A stretch of 36,370 nucleotides of DNA, taken from positions 1-36,370 of the forward strand of contig JAPPOG010000067.1 in NCBI GenBank assembly GCA_028818225.1, given 5' to 3'. Within the stretch, counting starts at the first letter, position 1. Every line of letters starts with the position of its first letter. This document shows positions 1 through 7,942 of this stretch, piece by piece. Under the pieces are notes generated by a model. It was not told where the DNA came from. It did not search any database and was given only the letters and a program-made list of their open reading frames with translations. A program made the translations under genes and the position numbers. The stretch is from Gammaproteobacteria bacterium (lineage in GTDB: Bacteria; Pseudomonadota; Gammaproteobacteria; Pseudomonadales; Pseudohongiellaceae).

Positions 1-2
1 AA

Positions 3-86
3 GACCTGGTCAATGTAATCGAGAAACACATTCACAATGACCCGGAAACCTTAACTCGCTACGCCGGCTTGGATAACAAATCCTAG
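3..86 (+). CDS. C-terminal tail of an upstream gene (partial)
   Basis: An open frame runs from the window edge to a TAG at 84-86 and encodes 27 residues ending in the motif RYAGLDNKS. The residues are charged and soluble in character, as expected for the end of a cytoplasmic protein. The start and nearly the whole protein lie outside the window, so no family can be named. It could also be a chance open frame, because 27 codons without a stop is weak evidence. Confidence 0.4.
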   Translation, partial: DLVNVIEKHIHNDPETLTRYAGLDNKS

Positions 87-464
87 TTTAACTTAGAGTA
101 TCTTGTAGATACGGACCCAATAGCGACAGGAAAAGAACCAGAGCTTTCTGGTCCACTAGTCGCGTTCCTCTGGAATCCCCTCGCTCCGAACTGCAGCCTC
201 GCAATAAAACGCGAGTCTGATTCTTCGCTTGGCGCCGACCTTTTATTGTCGACTTCGAAACCTATGCTTCTTTTCAGCCAACATCGAGCCAATTCATCTT
301 TAATGATTTCTTCCCTTATTAAGAAGAACTCTGAGTGAGACATGGATGTCGACATTCATCGAAGACGAATGGGAGGAGGAAAGTCACCAGGAAAATCGAA
401 CTTTTACGCCAGTGACTTTCCGGCGTTGGAGCAAAAGTCCCATGGATGGACTTTTGCGAATAAA
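87..464. other. Intergenic stretch, no convincing gene
   Basis: This stretch lies between the upstream partial gene and the 3' end of the NHL gene. It contains open frames of up to 90 codons, but none has a Shine-Dalgarno site together with a recognisable protein pattern. Its one clear structure is the perfect inverted repeat at 431-457, listed separately. Confidence 0.6.
431..457 (-). terminator. Perfect 10-bp inverted repeat past the NHL gene
   Basis: GCAAAAGTCC (431-440) and GGACTTTTGC (448-457) are exact reverse complements around a 7-nt loop. The hairpin starts 8 nt beyond the stop of the minus-strand NHL gene. No T-run follows the stem on either strand, so a classical intrinsic terminator is not shown. 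It may stabilise the mRNA 3' end, aid termination, or bind a protein. Confidence 0.4.
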
Positions 465-1529
465 TCATCTTCGCGAAGATTTAACCATCGCCCCGCCACC
501 CGAAACAACAGCGCCATACACATTGCCAGCAGCATCCACTGCCACACCTTCGGGGTTGGACCCATCCGGATAGGCTTCCACAGTACCATCGATAAAGTAA
601 TCCACTATGCCATCAAGCAAACTGCCTACCCGAATGCCAGCATGCCAGCCCGGATTGCGTTCGTTATCGAATTCAGATTCTGAATCGGCAACGTAAATGG
701 TGTCATCGTCGGTAATGTAAATGCCACTGGGGCGACTGAAAGATTTGAACTCGCCGATGTAGTTTCCTTCCAAGTCGAATATCTGTAAGCGATTATTACC
801 GCGATCACCTACGATCAGGCGATTTCGAGAATCGATATCCACAGCATGAGGTGTTTTTAATTGTCCCGCGTCTGAACCCCAACCACCCCAATATTTGATC
901 AGGTTGCCATTGCGATCAAACTTCACGATGCGAGCAACTGTGTCAGGCGTAGCTGTTGCATTTTGTCCGCTGTGTCCATCGCCAATATAGATATTACCGT
1001 CAGCGTCGGTAACGACATCACAGGGTGTTTCCAGCAGTGCATCGGTGCCGTCACCGGCAACACCGGGCTGCCCCAGGGTTAATAACACCTCGCCTTCTGG
1101 ACTTAACTTGTAAACAACATGGCCTTTACCCGCAGTAGCCGGGATCGTGGGATCCGGTCCCTGGGCATCGGTAACCCAGATATTGCCATCGCGATCAACA
1201 TGCAAGCCGTGAGGAAACAACATCAATCCACCACCGATAGCGGCTACTACATTTCCATTGGGATCAATTTTTATAATTGGATCAAGATTGGATTCGGCGC
1301 AGGAATTTGTACCACAGCGATCTATCGCCCACAGGTGGCGACCGTCAGGATCAATATCCACACCGGCCGTGGAGCCCCAGGTTCTGCCATCTGGCAAGTC
1401 CACCCAGTTGTCCACCGAACTAAAAGGATTGGGTCGATTATTGATTGGTTCTAATTGAGCAAACCCCGCTTGCATCAACAAGACGGAATAAACCAAAGTA
1501 ATTAGTGTGAGAAGTTTGCGAACGAACAT
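465..1529 (-). CDS. Secreted NHL-repeat six-bladed beta-propeller protein
   Basis: The product has 354 residues. Residues 1-24 form a Sec signal peptide (charged MFVRK, hydrophobic core, cleavage near GFAQ). The rest consists of repeated NHL blades with the pattern G(V/L)xxDxxGNIxVxD, for example GLHVDRDGNIWVTDA and AVDIDSRNRLIVGDRGNNR, consistent with a beta-propeller of the kind also found in peptidyl-alpha-hydroxyglycine lyases. The lyase activity itself cannot be inferred, since propellers often serve only in binding. The ATG is supported by GGAGG about 9 nt upstream. It is the last gene of the long minus-strand run and is separated from the TlpA-like gene by about 130 bp, so it may have its own promoter. 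Confidence 0.85.
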   Translation of the reverse strand: MFVRKLLTLITLVYSVLLMQAGFAQLEPINNRPNPFSSVDNWVDLPDGRTWGSTAGVDIDPDGRHLWAIDRCGTNSCAESNLDPIIKIDPNGNVVAAIGGGLMLFPHGLHVDRDGNIWVTDAQGPDPTIPATAGKGHVVYKLSPEGEVLLTLGQPGVAGDGTDALLETPCDVVTDADGNIYIGDGHSGQNATATPDTVARIVKFDRNGNLIKYWGGWGSDAGQLKTPHAVDIDSRNRLIVGDRGNNRLQIFDLEGNYIGEFKSFSRPSGIYITDDDTIYVADSESEFDNERNPGWHAGIRVGSLLDGIVDYFIDGTVEAYPDGSNPEGVAVDAAGNVYGAVVSGGGAMVKSSRR

Positions 1530-1657
1530 CAGTTTGTGCCTCCACTATCAGGTGATCGCAATTCCATTTGACACGTTGAAGGACGATTAGGGATGAGCAG
1601 TAGAGCGTAAAACAGCCGTTGCTGCAATGCAATGCAGAGTTAGGTGAAAAACAAAAC

Positions 1658-2164
1658 TTACTGATTTATCAGTTCCAGAATTTTTTGCTTTAATTCGACT
1701 TCGTCACCAGGGGAATAACTGCGATAACTTTCAATTATCCGACCTTCCTGATCAATCAAATAGGAAACCGGTAAGCTGCGAAGCCCGTAAGGGATACCGA
1801 TGTCTCCCTCCGGATCGGCTAACACCGGATAACTCACTGGATAGTCTTCGAGAAAGAATAATCCGTCTTCCGAATCTTCATCGACATTAATGGCAATGAG
1901 TTCGAACTGCTCATTACCAATTTCTTGGTACATCTGGTCGTAGGCAGGAAGGGATTGCAGGCAAGGGGGACACCAGGACGCCCAGAAATCCAGGTACACC
2001 ACTTTCCCACGCTGATCGGATAACCTTAGAGTAGCGCCATCGCCGTAAATGCTATTGCCTTCAAAATCCAGGGCATACTCTTGCCCATACACCAGATAGC
2101 CCAAGCCAACGATTGCGGCCAGCACGGCCATCTTCTTATAAAGCGTAGGAAAGCGATACGGCAT
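1658..2164 (-). CDS. Membrane-anchored TlpA/ResA-like thiol-disulfide oxidoreductase
   Basis: The 168-residue product has an N-terminal signal anchor (about residues 10-27) and a thioredoxin fold with the active-site motif WASWCPPCLQ (Cys65 and Cys68) and a cis-proline segment LRSLPVSYLID. These are hallmarks of the TlpA/ResA/AhpC-TSA-like reductases that work in the periplasm, for example in cytochrome c or copper-site maturation. I chose ATG 2164 because it places the hydrophobic anchor at the N-terminus; an in-frame start upstream at 2251 would add an unlikely 29-residue leader inside the neighbouring gene. The start lies inside the end of the barrel gene (29-nt overlap in another frame), which suggests translational coupling. 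The substrate is unknown; the cytochromes and copper protein in the window are possible clients. Confidence 0.88.
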   Translation of the reverse strand: MPYRFPTLYKKMAVLAAIVGLGYLVYGQEYALDFEGNSIYGDGATLRLSDQRGKVVYLDFWASWCPPCLQSLPAYDQMYQEIGNEQFELIAINVDEDSEDGLFFLEDYPVSYPVLADPEGDIGIPYGLRSLPVSYLIDQEGRIIESYRSYSPGDEVELKQKILELINQ

Positions 2165-3068
2165 AGGAATAACTCGTTGTAAATTGCAGTGCGCCGTCCA
2201 GTTTGCGACTGATAGGCACCCTACCTGACAGTCCAACACTGAAACTGTCACTTACTTGATACTGAATTGCCGGAGTAAAGTCTACCCACTCGCCACCGGT
2301 ATTGGGAATATCGAATCCATTACGGGCATCAGCATTAGTTGAGCGGTAACGCACAGCCGCCGAATAACTGAATTTCGTACCTACGCTGTGGCTAAACCCC
2401 ACGCCAACATTTGCTTCATCGCCAAAGGCATAACCCCGCCCATTATCATCGTCGTTATAGGTAAAGTTTGCAGAGGCATTGATCTGCATGGTTGCGGCCT
2501 GATTCAGGGCATAGGTGTAACTGGCCCAGGCAATTTTTCCCCAGGCTCCGGAACTGGGATGCATATCCTCAGATACGGTGAAACCATTGTGTTTGGCATT
2601 ATCTTCGCCCCATGGCATACGCACACCAAAGCCAACTCCAACTTCATGGCGGTTGAAAGGGGTTATATAAATTGGCGAATAACGCAGCAGTAAAAGTCCA
2701 TCTCCCAAGCCGCGGGTTTTTTGCTCACCGATAAAGCTCGAACCAATATCGCGGGTATGCACGACATAGGAAACCAGACCTGACAGAGCCCAGTTATCCG
2801 CGAGGCCATAACTGAAAGACAGGGTTTGCGATAATGAAGAGCGTTCTCTGTCAGTTTCGTCACGAATGTCTCTGCTGCCTCTGACCAGATCACTTATCTC
2901 ATGCTGTTCAGTTGAATAATTGAGATATAAATCCCCCGGCTGCGTCGAAGAAGTATCGATGGCACTTAACAAAGGCACACCGGCGCAGCTGCAGGTTGCA
3001 GCCTGAACTAACGCAGGTGTTAGCGCGGCATAAACCAATACAGCCAGGGTTTTCAGGGCAGTTTTCAT
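2136..3068 (-). CDS. Outer-membrane beta-barrel protein (porin/transporter-like)
   Basis: The 310-residue product has a signal peptide (MKTALKTLAVLVYAAL, cleavage near VQA) followed by a mature N-terminus with a CSC motif. The remainder alternates short amphipathic strands and turns (NWALSGLVSYV, HEVGVGFGVRM, FTYNDDDNGRGYAFG, FSVGLSGRVP) and ends in SYAVSLSYAL, a typical outer-membrane barrel C-terminus of alternating residues. The ATG at 3068 overlaps the DUF3179 stop as ATGA, and the 3' end overlaps the TlpA-like gene, so the three are probably translated as a unit. The early Cys pair is unusual for a barrel and might be the link to the TlpA-like thiol oxidoreductase or to a metal, but this is inference. 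No specific transporter family is recognised. Confidence 0.75.
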   Translation of the reverse strand: MKTALKTLAVLVYAALTPALVQAATCSCAGVPLLSAIDTSSTQPGDLYLNYSTEQHEISDLVRGSRDIRDETDRERSSLSQTLSFSYGLADNWALSGLVSYVVHTRDIGSSFIGEQKTRGLGDGLLLLRYSPIYITPFNRHEVGVGFGVRMPWGEDNAKHNGFTVSEDMHPSSGAWGKIAWASYTYALNQAATMQINASANFTYNDDDNGRGYAFGDEANVGVGFSHSVGTKFSYSAAVRYRSTNADARNGFDIPNTGGEWVDFTPAIQYQVSDSFSVGLSGRVPISRKLDGALQFTTSYSYAVSLSYAL

Positions 3069-3868
3069 TGGTAAATAGAGGCGTTGTTGAAAAAAGTAGA
3101 CCAGGCGAACCAGTAGGCTATATAGGAATTTGTTTTTTCCAGTTGTTCGCCGGTACGGGGACCAGACACGGCAACACCAAAAACATCCCACTGATTTCCC
3201 TCTTCGTCTTCCATAACGACTGGGAGCTGATCCTGCACCGCTGTAAAATTCAAGGTAGTGCAATCTTCCAACTGACGATTGAAAATGGCGCCGAAATTTA
3301 GCTCAGACGAACCAGTCGCTACCACATTCATCGTTCCCACCGTGTCATTTATAACCGTGACATCGGCACTAAAACTACTGATTGGATAAACCTTAGAGGC
3401 ATCGCCCACATTAATACCTAACACTCTTTCTTTGCGGTGTAGTCTATTGTCATTGGGATTGCTAACTTCAAACAGAATGGCGTTGTCGGTCTTAAAACTT
3501 CCATAGGGGTAAAGCCCATAAGGGCGGCTAAACCCGGTTTCATCTGTTAGCAGGATAGTTTCCGGATACATCTGTCTCCAGGTGCCCCAGGTTGTTTCGA
3601 TAACTTGTAAGCGATCGGGAATTTCAAGGCGCTTAACACTGTTAATTCCCATCTCCAGCATCTGCGACCACCAGCTACCGGTTTCGCGATCATACATTAT
3701 CAAGTTGGAGTTATAGAGAAGCCCCGATGTACCAAATGTAGGGTTGTTCGCTTCCATATCACCTTTCCACAACATGGCAGAACCGGTTAATGGGCAATAA
3801 TTAATGCTAACGGGTTGCTCCACGCCATCGATCAAAAAGTCATCATTGACGATCTCATGCCAATCCAT
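3065..3868 (-). CDS. C-terminal part of the split DUF3179 protein
   Basis: This is the open frame after the internal stop, 267 residues starting at the Met of MDWHEIVND. It carries most of the DUF3179 domain (SINYCPLTGSAMLW, YNSNLIMYDRETGSWWSQ, and the late VFGVAVSGPRTGEQL and AYWFAWSTFF). No Shine-Dalgarno sequence precedes ATG 3868 and the product would lack a signal peptide, so independent expression is doubtful. Its TGA overlaps the ATG of the barrel gene by 4 nt, so the internal stop could also reduce translation of the coupled downstream gene. Confidence 0.55.
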   Translation of the reverse strand: MDWHEIVNDDFLIDGVEQPVSINYCPLTGSAMLWKGDMEANNPTFGTSGLLYNSNLIMYDRETGSWWSQMLEMGINSVKRLEIPDRLQVIETTWGTWRQMYPETILLTDETGFSRPYGLYPYGSFKTDNAILFEVSNPNDNRLHRKERVLGINVGDASKVYPISSFSADVTVINDTVGTMNVVATGSSELNFGAIFNRQLEDCTTLNFTAVQDQLPVVMEDEEGNQWDVFGVAVSGPRTGEQLEKTNSYIAYWFAWSTFFNNASIYQ

Positions 3869-3880
3869 AATGGTGTGGGG

Positions 3881-4489
3881 CTATGCCCTGACAATATCAC
3901 CGACCTTCACTCCAATAACCAGTTCGTTATCGGACATACCCTGAGAGACCAGATCCTGGGTAAATACTGGAAACTCAATAGCCGGAATGCCATCTACACC
4001 CGGACCGCCATCAAAAATGTAAGCCGGATCTGCGGCGACACCAGCGATAATGTTGGGATTATCCGGACCATGAGATTGGTCTGATTCTGGTCTCTCACAA
4101 GCCTGCGGTGGTTCAGCTTCTACTATTCCCGCGTTGACAAAAACGAAAACAGGCGGTTCCTGGCTGTGGACTGTGAAGTTAGCAAAGAAATTCAGACCCT
4201 CCAGTTCGATAGAAGGAACGTAAAGCGTGGTTCCGTCGAAGGTACTGACACCTTCAGTACTGTATTCCGTTAACTCGACACCATTAGTCACGGCTAACTG
4301 TATTGGGTCAGTGCCGTCTACAATGGTCAGCTCTACTTCAAAAGCCTGCCCCCCTATCAAGACTACTGGAATATTGATCGAACTCCCGTTTATCGTGGCC
4401 TGGGAATAAACTCCCCCGCTTAATAGAAGCAGGGTTATGAGTATCAGAAAGCTTGCATACTTCCTTCGGTGTTTCAGTCCTTGGAGCAT
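3881..4489 (-). CDS. N-terminal part of the split DUF3179 protein
   Basis: If the TAG at 3881-3883 ends translation, this 202-residue product results: a Sec signal peptide, a beta-rich domain (about residues 30-135) and only the first strand region of DUF3179, with the recognisable end IPAIEFPVFTQ and DNELVIGVKVGDIVRA. It is 93 bp downstream of the TRAP permease and could share its transcript. Such a truncated product would probably not fold as a complete DUF3179 domain. Confidence 0.6.
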   Translation of the reverse strand: MLQGLKHRRKYASFLILITLLLLSGGVYSQATINGSSINIPVVLIGGQAFEVELTIVDGTDPIQLAVTNGVELTEYSTEGVSTFDGTTLYVPSIELEGLNFFANFTVHSQEPPVFVFVNAGIVEAEPPQACERPESDQSHGPDNPNIIAGVAADPAYIFDGGPGVDGIPAIEFPVFTQDLVSQGMSDNELVIGVKVGDIVRA

Positions 4490-4582
4490 CGAGTACCTCT
4501 TCTTATTTTTTGGCGCTTAATTAATTTTCTACTTTTCTGACCTGCAAGACCGGTGAAGCACATATTTGCTTTCATGAGGGGC

Positions 4583-6580
4583 TTAAGCGCTGGAGGATTC
4601 AGATGCAGGTTTTGCGAGAAGAAAGAAACGTCCGAGAATGCCAGCGCCAAGAAACACGAGCGCGACAATTAAGAGAAAGATCTGGCTAAAGCCAAACAGG
4701 CCGCCTGCAGGAAGTGCCAGGGTTAACCCGGAGATTCCGATTAGAATCCTGACACCGATCCCTTTTGCTCCGCTACCCAGGTCTCCTATTCCAATCAGGT
4801 ACCCTTGCAGAGCAGCAGATACCAGGGCAACTCCAACTAAGGCGGTAGTAATAGCTTGCAGGTTTTCCAGGGCCGATGCCTGCAACAACAAAGCGGGATT
4901 AAAAACGAAGAAGAATGGAACAAAATAAATAATGGCTCCGAGCCGCATGGCTTCCACTCCAGCTCGCATTGGTGAAACATGAGCCACTGACGCAGCCGCA
5001 AATGCTGCCAGCGCAACTGGCGGCGTAATAAAACTCAACATGCCCCAATACATGACAAACATGTGGCTGGCCAGCGGATCCAAACCCGAGTTGGTAAGAG
5101 CTGGCACCAGCACAATCGCGAGAAATATATAGGCCGCGGTAACAGTCATACCGATACCAAGAATAAAGCTTGTTAGAGCTCCCATGATGAGTAAGACGAT
5201 GACACTCTCGCCGGCAAGATAAACCAGATCGTTGGCTATGGTTCCAGCAATTCCAGTGACTGCCAGACCGCCAATGATCAAACCGATCGCTGCGAGAATT
5301 CCGGCCAGCTCCGCCAGCAGTTTTCCCATTTGTGCAACCAGCTGCATAAACCGCTCGAAGGAAAGTTTGTGTACGGTAAACTGATTTACTACCAGCAAGA
5401 TTGCCGTGGCATAAAATGGCGCTACCGCTTCACGCTGCAAATATACAAGCATCCAGATCAGTGCTACGAAGACCGCAATAAAATACCAGCCCTCTTTAAA
5501 TACCTGCCCTAGTTTTGGCAATTCTTCTTTCGGTAAACCTTTTAAATCTCTCCTGGCCGCATAAGCATCAATCTGCATAAACAAGCCGAAGAAATAAAGG
5601 ACCGAAGGAATAATTGCCGCGATGGCAACAGCCACGTAACTGATGTTCAGGAAACTGGCCATTACGAATGCGGTTGCACCCATAATCGGCGGCATAAACA
5701 CACCACCGGTTGATGCACAGGCCTCTACCCCGGAAGCATATTCCTTGCTAAACCCTATTCGGCGCATAGCTGGAATTGACAGTGGGCCGGTAGTGAGCAC
5801 ATTGCTGATAGGCCCACCGCTCATGGAACCCATCAAGCCACTGGAAAAAATGGCCACTTTGGCAGGACCACCCCGCATATGCCCCAATAAAGCAAAGGCG
5901 AGATTGATAAAAAATGGTCCGCCACCGGTAAACTGTAATGAGATACCAAAGACCAGAAATCCAAACACCAATGTGGCGAACACGGTCATGGGTAAACCGA
6001 AAAGGCTTTCTGCTCCCATCACATGAAAGATTGCTGCATCGGTTATGGGAATACTCAAGGCTGCGATTACACTGGGCAGCCTATCGGCAAAGGTTGGATA
6101 CAGCGAGAATATTGCGACAATAATGAATACAGGCCATCCGCCAGCACGTCGTCCCGCTTCCATCACAATTACCCAGGTTATCAATGCGAGGAATTCACCT
6201 AGCGGAGGCGCGGTGTATTCCCATGCTTCCAATACTATGCGCTCGGCATAAATGGCATAGTAAGAAAAAATGACAGCGATCACCGTCATGATGGCGATGT
6301 CGTACCAGGGAACATGGGTGGGACTATGTTTGCTGGCGGGAAAGGTTATAAACACCATGCATAGCATGACGCCAGTGATCAAATACATGTAGCGGCTATC
6401 CAACAAGACATAGCCGACAAAAAATCCGAGGTTAAAAATCTGGTTGACTGCGAGGGCAATGGCTATCGTCGTCATGACTGCCATGACTTTGCGCCAGATA
6501 TCTGGCAATTCTCGATAACGTAATTTTTGAACCTGCCTGGATGAACCGTCTTCGCGATTCTCTGCAACTGCTTCTGACAT
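4583..6580 (-). CDS. TRAP transporter fused permease (TAXI type, DctQM fusion)
   Basis: The 665-residue product is an inner-membrane protein with many hydrophobic segments. It matches the fused 4TM/12TM TRAP permeases that combine the small DctQ-like and large DctM-like subunits. Characteristic segments are GGGPFFINLAFALLGHMRGG, GSMSGGPISNVLTTGPLSIP and EACASTGGVFMPPIMGA at about residues 217-315. TRAP systems take up organic anions by secondary, usually sodium-driven, transport, using a periplasmic binding protein. That protein is encoded 9 bp upstream, so the two form a complete TAXI-TRAP system. The length is normal for the family. The ligand cannot be read from the sequence. The Shine-Dalgarno site is weak, consistent with coupling to the preceding gene. 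Confidence 0.95.
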   Translation of the reverse strand: MSEAVAENREDGSSRQVQKLRYRELPDIWRKVMAVMTTIAIALAVNQIFNLGFFVGYVLLDSRYMYLITGVMLCMVFITFPASKHSPTHVPWYDIAIMTVIAVIFSYYAIYAERIVLEAWEYTAPPLGEFLALITWVIVMEAGRRAGGWPVFIIVAIFSLYPTFADRLPSVIAALSIPITDAAIFHVMGAESLFGLPMTVFATLVFGFLVFGISLQFTGGGPFFINLAFALLGHMRGGPAKVAIFSSGLMGSMSGGPISNVLTTGPLSIPAMRRIGFSKEYASGVEACASTGGVFMPPIMGATAFVMASFLNISYVAVAIAAIIPSVLYFFGLFMQIDAYAARRDLKGLPKEELPKLGQVFKEGWYFIAVFVALIWMLVYLQREAVAPFYATAILLVVNQFTVHKLSFERFMQLVAQMGKLLAELAGILAAIGLIIGGLAVTGIAGTIANDLVYLAGESVIVLLIMGALTSFILGIGMTVTAAYIFLAIVLVPALTNSGLDPLASHMFVMYWGMLSFITPPVALAAFAAASVAHVSPMRAGVEAMRLGAIIYFVPFFFVFNPALLLQASALENLQAITTALVGVALVSAALQGYLIGIGDLGSGAKGIGVRILIGISGLTLALPAGGLFGFSQIFLLIVALVFLGAGILGRFFLLAKPASESSSA

Positions 6581-6589
6581 ATATACTTT

Positions 6590-7801
6590 TTAGAGTCCTT
6601 CGCCCAGGGTAATTAATCCAGCTTCAGCCAGTGCAGTTTCTCTTGCAAGCAGCCATGCTTGCTCGAACTCGACATAGTTTTCTGGCGCACCAGGCACAAA
6701 AACATCCCAGGCAGTCTTGAGTATTGATTGTCGATGGAGGTTCGCCTGATGAGTCGCTTCTGCTGCTTCGGTCCATTCCCCAATTTCACGATAGTAACGG
6801 ATCGCTCCTGGATGAAAGGGAATAAATGCCTGCTCAAACTTCTGCCGATCCATGCGCCAACCAGAAGCGCCAGGCGCATTATCTTTATAAGTCTCATAGT
6901 TCTCGTGCATGATTTTAACCGTGCTATACACGAGCGTTTCATCTGAAGTATCCAGCCCGACTAACAATGGATAAGCCGAAGTAAATACCTCGATACCCTC
7001 AGTTGGAATGGTTGGGCCTTCGATAGCTATATGAGGCACATACCAGGGTAAGCGATCCCTGACTCTTTTTATGGCATCTTCGTCATCATGGGGAAACTCG
7101 GGAAAGGTGAGACCTCGAGGTGATGCTTCGAGACGGAGAAAAGGTGGCGAATTACAGGCTCCGCCCACTACGTCTGCTCTATTATTTACAACGGCATCGG
7201 CAGAAGCGTTGTAACCACCCACTTCAACGCGTTCCACATCGTCCCAGCTTAAGTTGGCGTAAGACAGCAAGGCAGCCATGGCGTTATTTAGTGACGGTGC
7301 GCCCTGCACAAAGGTAACTCGTTTGCCTTTTACGTCAGCAATGGTCCGGATATTGGCATCGGTTGCTGTAACCATGGTGTAAGAACAACTATCCGAATAG
7401 TTGGACATTAACGCCCTGATTGGTTGGGGCCCCCAGATCTTTGACGCGAAGTTCAGAATGCCTTCCTGGGCATAGACAGCTTCCGACCCACCAGCGGAAA
7501 AATGTACCCTGCCTGCTCTCAAGGTTGCCAGACGTGATACGTCATTGCGACCTGGTATAACCCTCAGATTAGTCCCGTATTGCCGCTGCAAAATATTGCC
7601 TATAGCAACTGCCTGGCTATAACCACCGGTTCCTGTTTGATAGGCGGACCAGGCTATGGTTTTGGGAAACTGCACATCGTCGGCAGCACTGGCAAAAAAC
7701 GGACTCCACAGAAAGAGAATGGCGACTAAACACTTCACGCCACCTGCAATTTTACCGGGGAAAGATATGAAGGAAGAAAGACCAGTTAGGTACGAAGCCA
7801 T
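6590..7801 (-). CDS. TAXI-family TRAP solute-binding protein
   Basis: The product has 403 residues with an N-terminal signal (hydrophobic core CLVAILFLWSPFFASA, cleavage near residue 39). The mature part starts with the TAXI pattern (TIAWSAYQTGTGGYSQAVAI, then RVHFSAGGSEAVYAQEG) and ends with the conserved IPFHPGAIRYYREIGEW. It should deliver a small organic ligand to the fused permease encoded immediately downstream. I chose ATG 7801; a TTG two codons upstream is also possible, and GAG lies 6-9 nt before the ATG. The gene is somewhat longer than the usual 320-350 residues because of a C-terminal extension of about 60 residues. About 140 bp separate it from the next upstream gene, whose terminator lies in this gap, so it probably has its own promoter. 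Confidence 0.92.
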   Translation of the reverse strand: MASYLTGLSSFISFPGKIAGGVKCLVAILFLWSPFFASAADDVQFPKTIAWSAYQTGTGGYSQAVAIGNILQRQYGTNLRVIPGRNDVSRLATLRAGRVHFSAGGSEAVYAQEGILNFASKIWGPQPIRALMSNYSDSCSYTMVTATDANIRTIADVKGKRVTFVQGAPSLNNAMAALLSYANLSWDDVERVEVGGYNASADAVVNNRADVVGGACNSPPFLRLEASPRGLTFPEFPHDDEDAIKRVRDRLPWYVPHIAIEGPTIPTEGIEVFTSAYPLLVGLDTSDETLVYSTVKIMHENYETYKDNAPGASGWRMDRQKFEQAFIPFHPGAIRYYREIGEWTEAAEATHQANLHRQSILKTAWDVFVPGAPENYVEFEQAWLLARETALAEAGLITLGEGL

Positions 7802-7895
7802 AAACAACTCGCTGGTATTATTATTCTCTGACTGATGGGCAAGAATAGCGCAGCTCCCGGGACAATACTACGGAATCCCTCTGATCAGCGGCCAT

Positions 7896-7926
7896 AAAAA
7901 AAGCATCCCGGAAAAGCCGAGATGCT
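7896..7926 (-). terminator. Rho-independent terminator of the PQQ/copper operon
   Basis: On the minus strand an AGCATC/GATGCT stem continues after one mismatch into CGG/CCG around an A-rich loop and is followed by seven T residues (A-run at 7896-7902 on the plus strand). It begins 17 nt past the stop of the secreted protein gene ending at 7943 and separates that block from the TRAP genes. Confidence 0.85.
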
Positions 7927-7942
7927 CTTTAAAATCATCGAT

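Larger units (their letters stand above)
3065..4489 (-). pseudogene. DUF3179 exported protein interrupted by an in-frame TAG
   Basis: One continuous frame of 475 codons reads as a signal peptide (residues 1 to about 29), a beta-rich N-terminal domain and a DUF3179 domain. It is broken by one TAG at codon 203 (3881-3883). The residues on either side, VKVGDIVRA and PHTIMDWHEIVND, join into the family's conserved start, usually of the form RAYPxxIxxWHEIVND, with the stop at the Tyr position. TAC or TAT changed to TAG is a single base change. The rest of the domain, including the conserved SINYCPLTGSAM segment, is intact. ATG 4489 has an excellent AGAGGT site 6 nt upstream. This is therefore a recent nonsense mutation, a sequencing error or, less likely, a read-through codon. 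DUF3179 has no established function. Confidence 0.8.

Noticed and set aside
83..355. 90-codon open frame on the minus strand near the left edge
   Set aside because: It has no Shine-Dalgarno site and an odd composition, and I know of no family it matches. It resembles the spurious frames often seen in intergenic DNA.
3881..3883. TAG read as an amino acid through a genome-wide code change or pyrrolysine
   Set aside because: TAG ends ordinary genes in the window, such as rimO, and no recoding genes or structures were seen.
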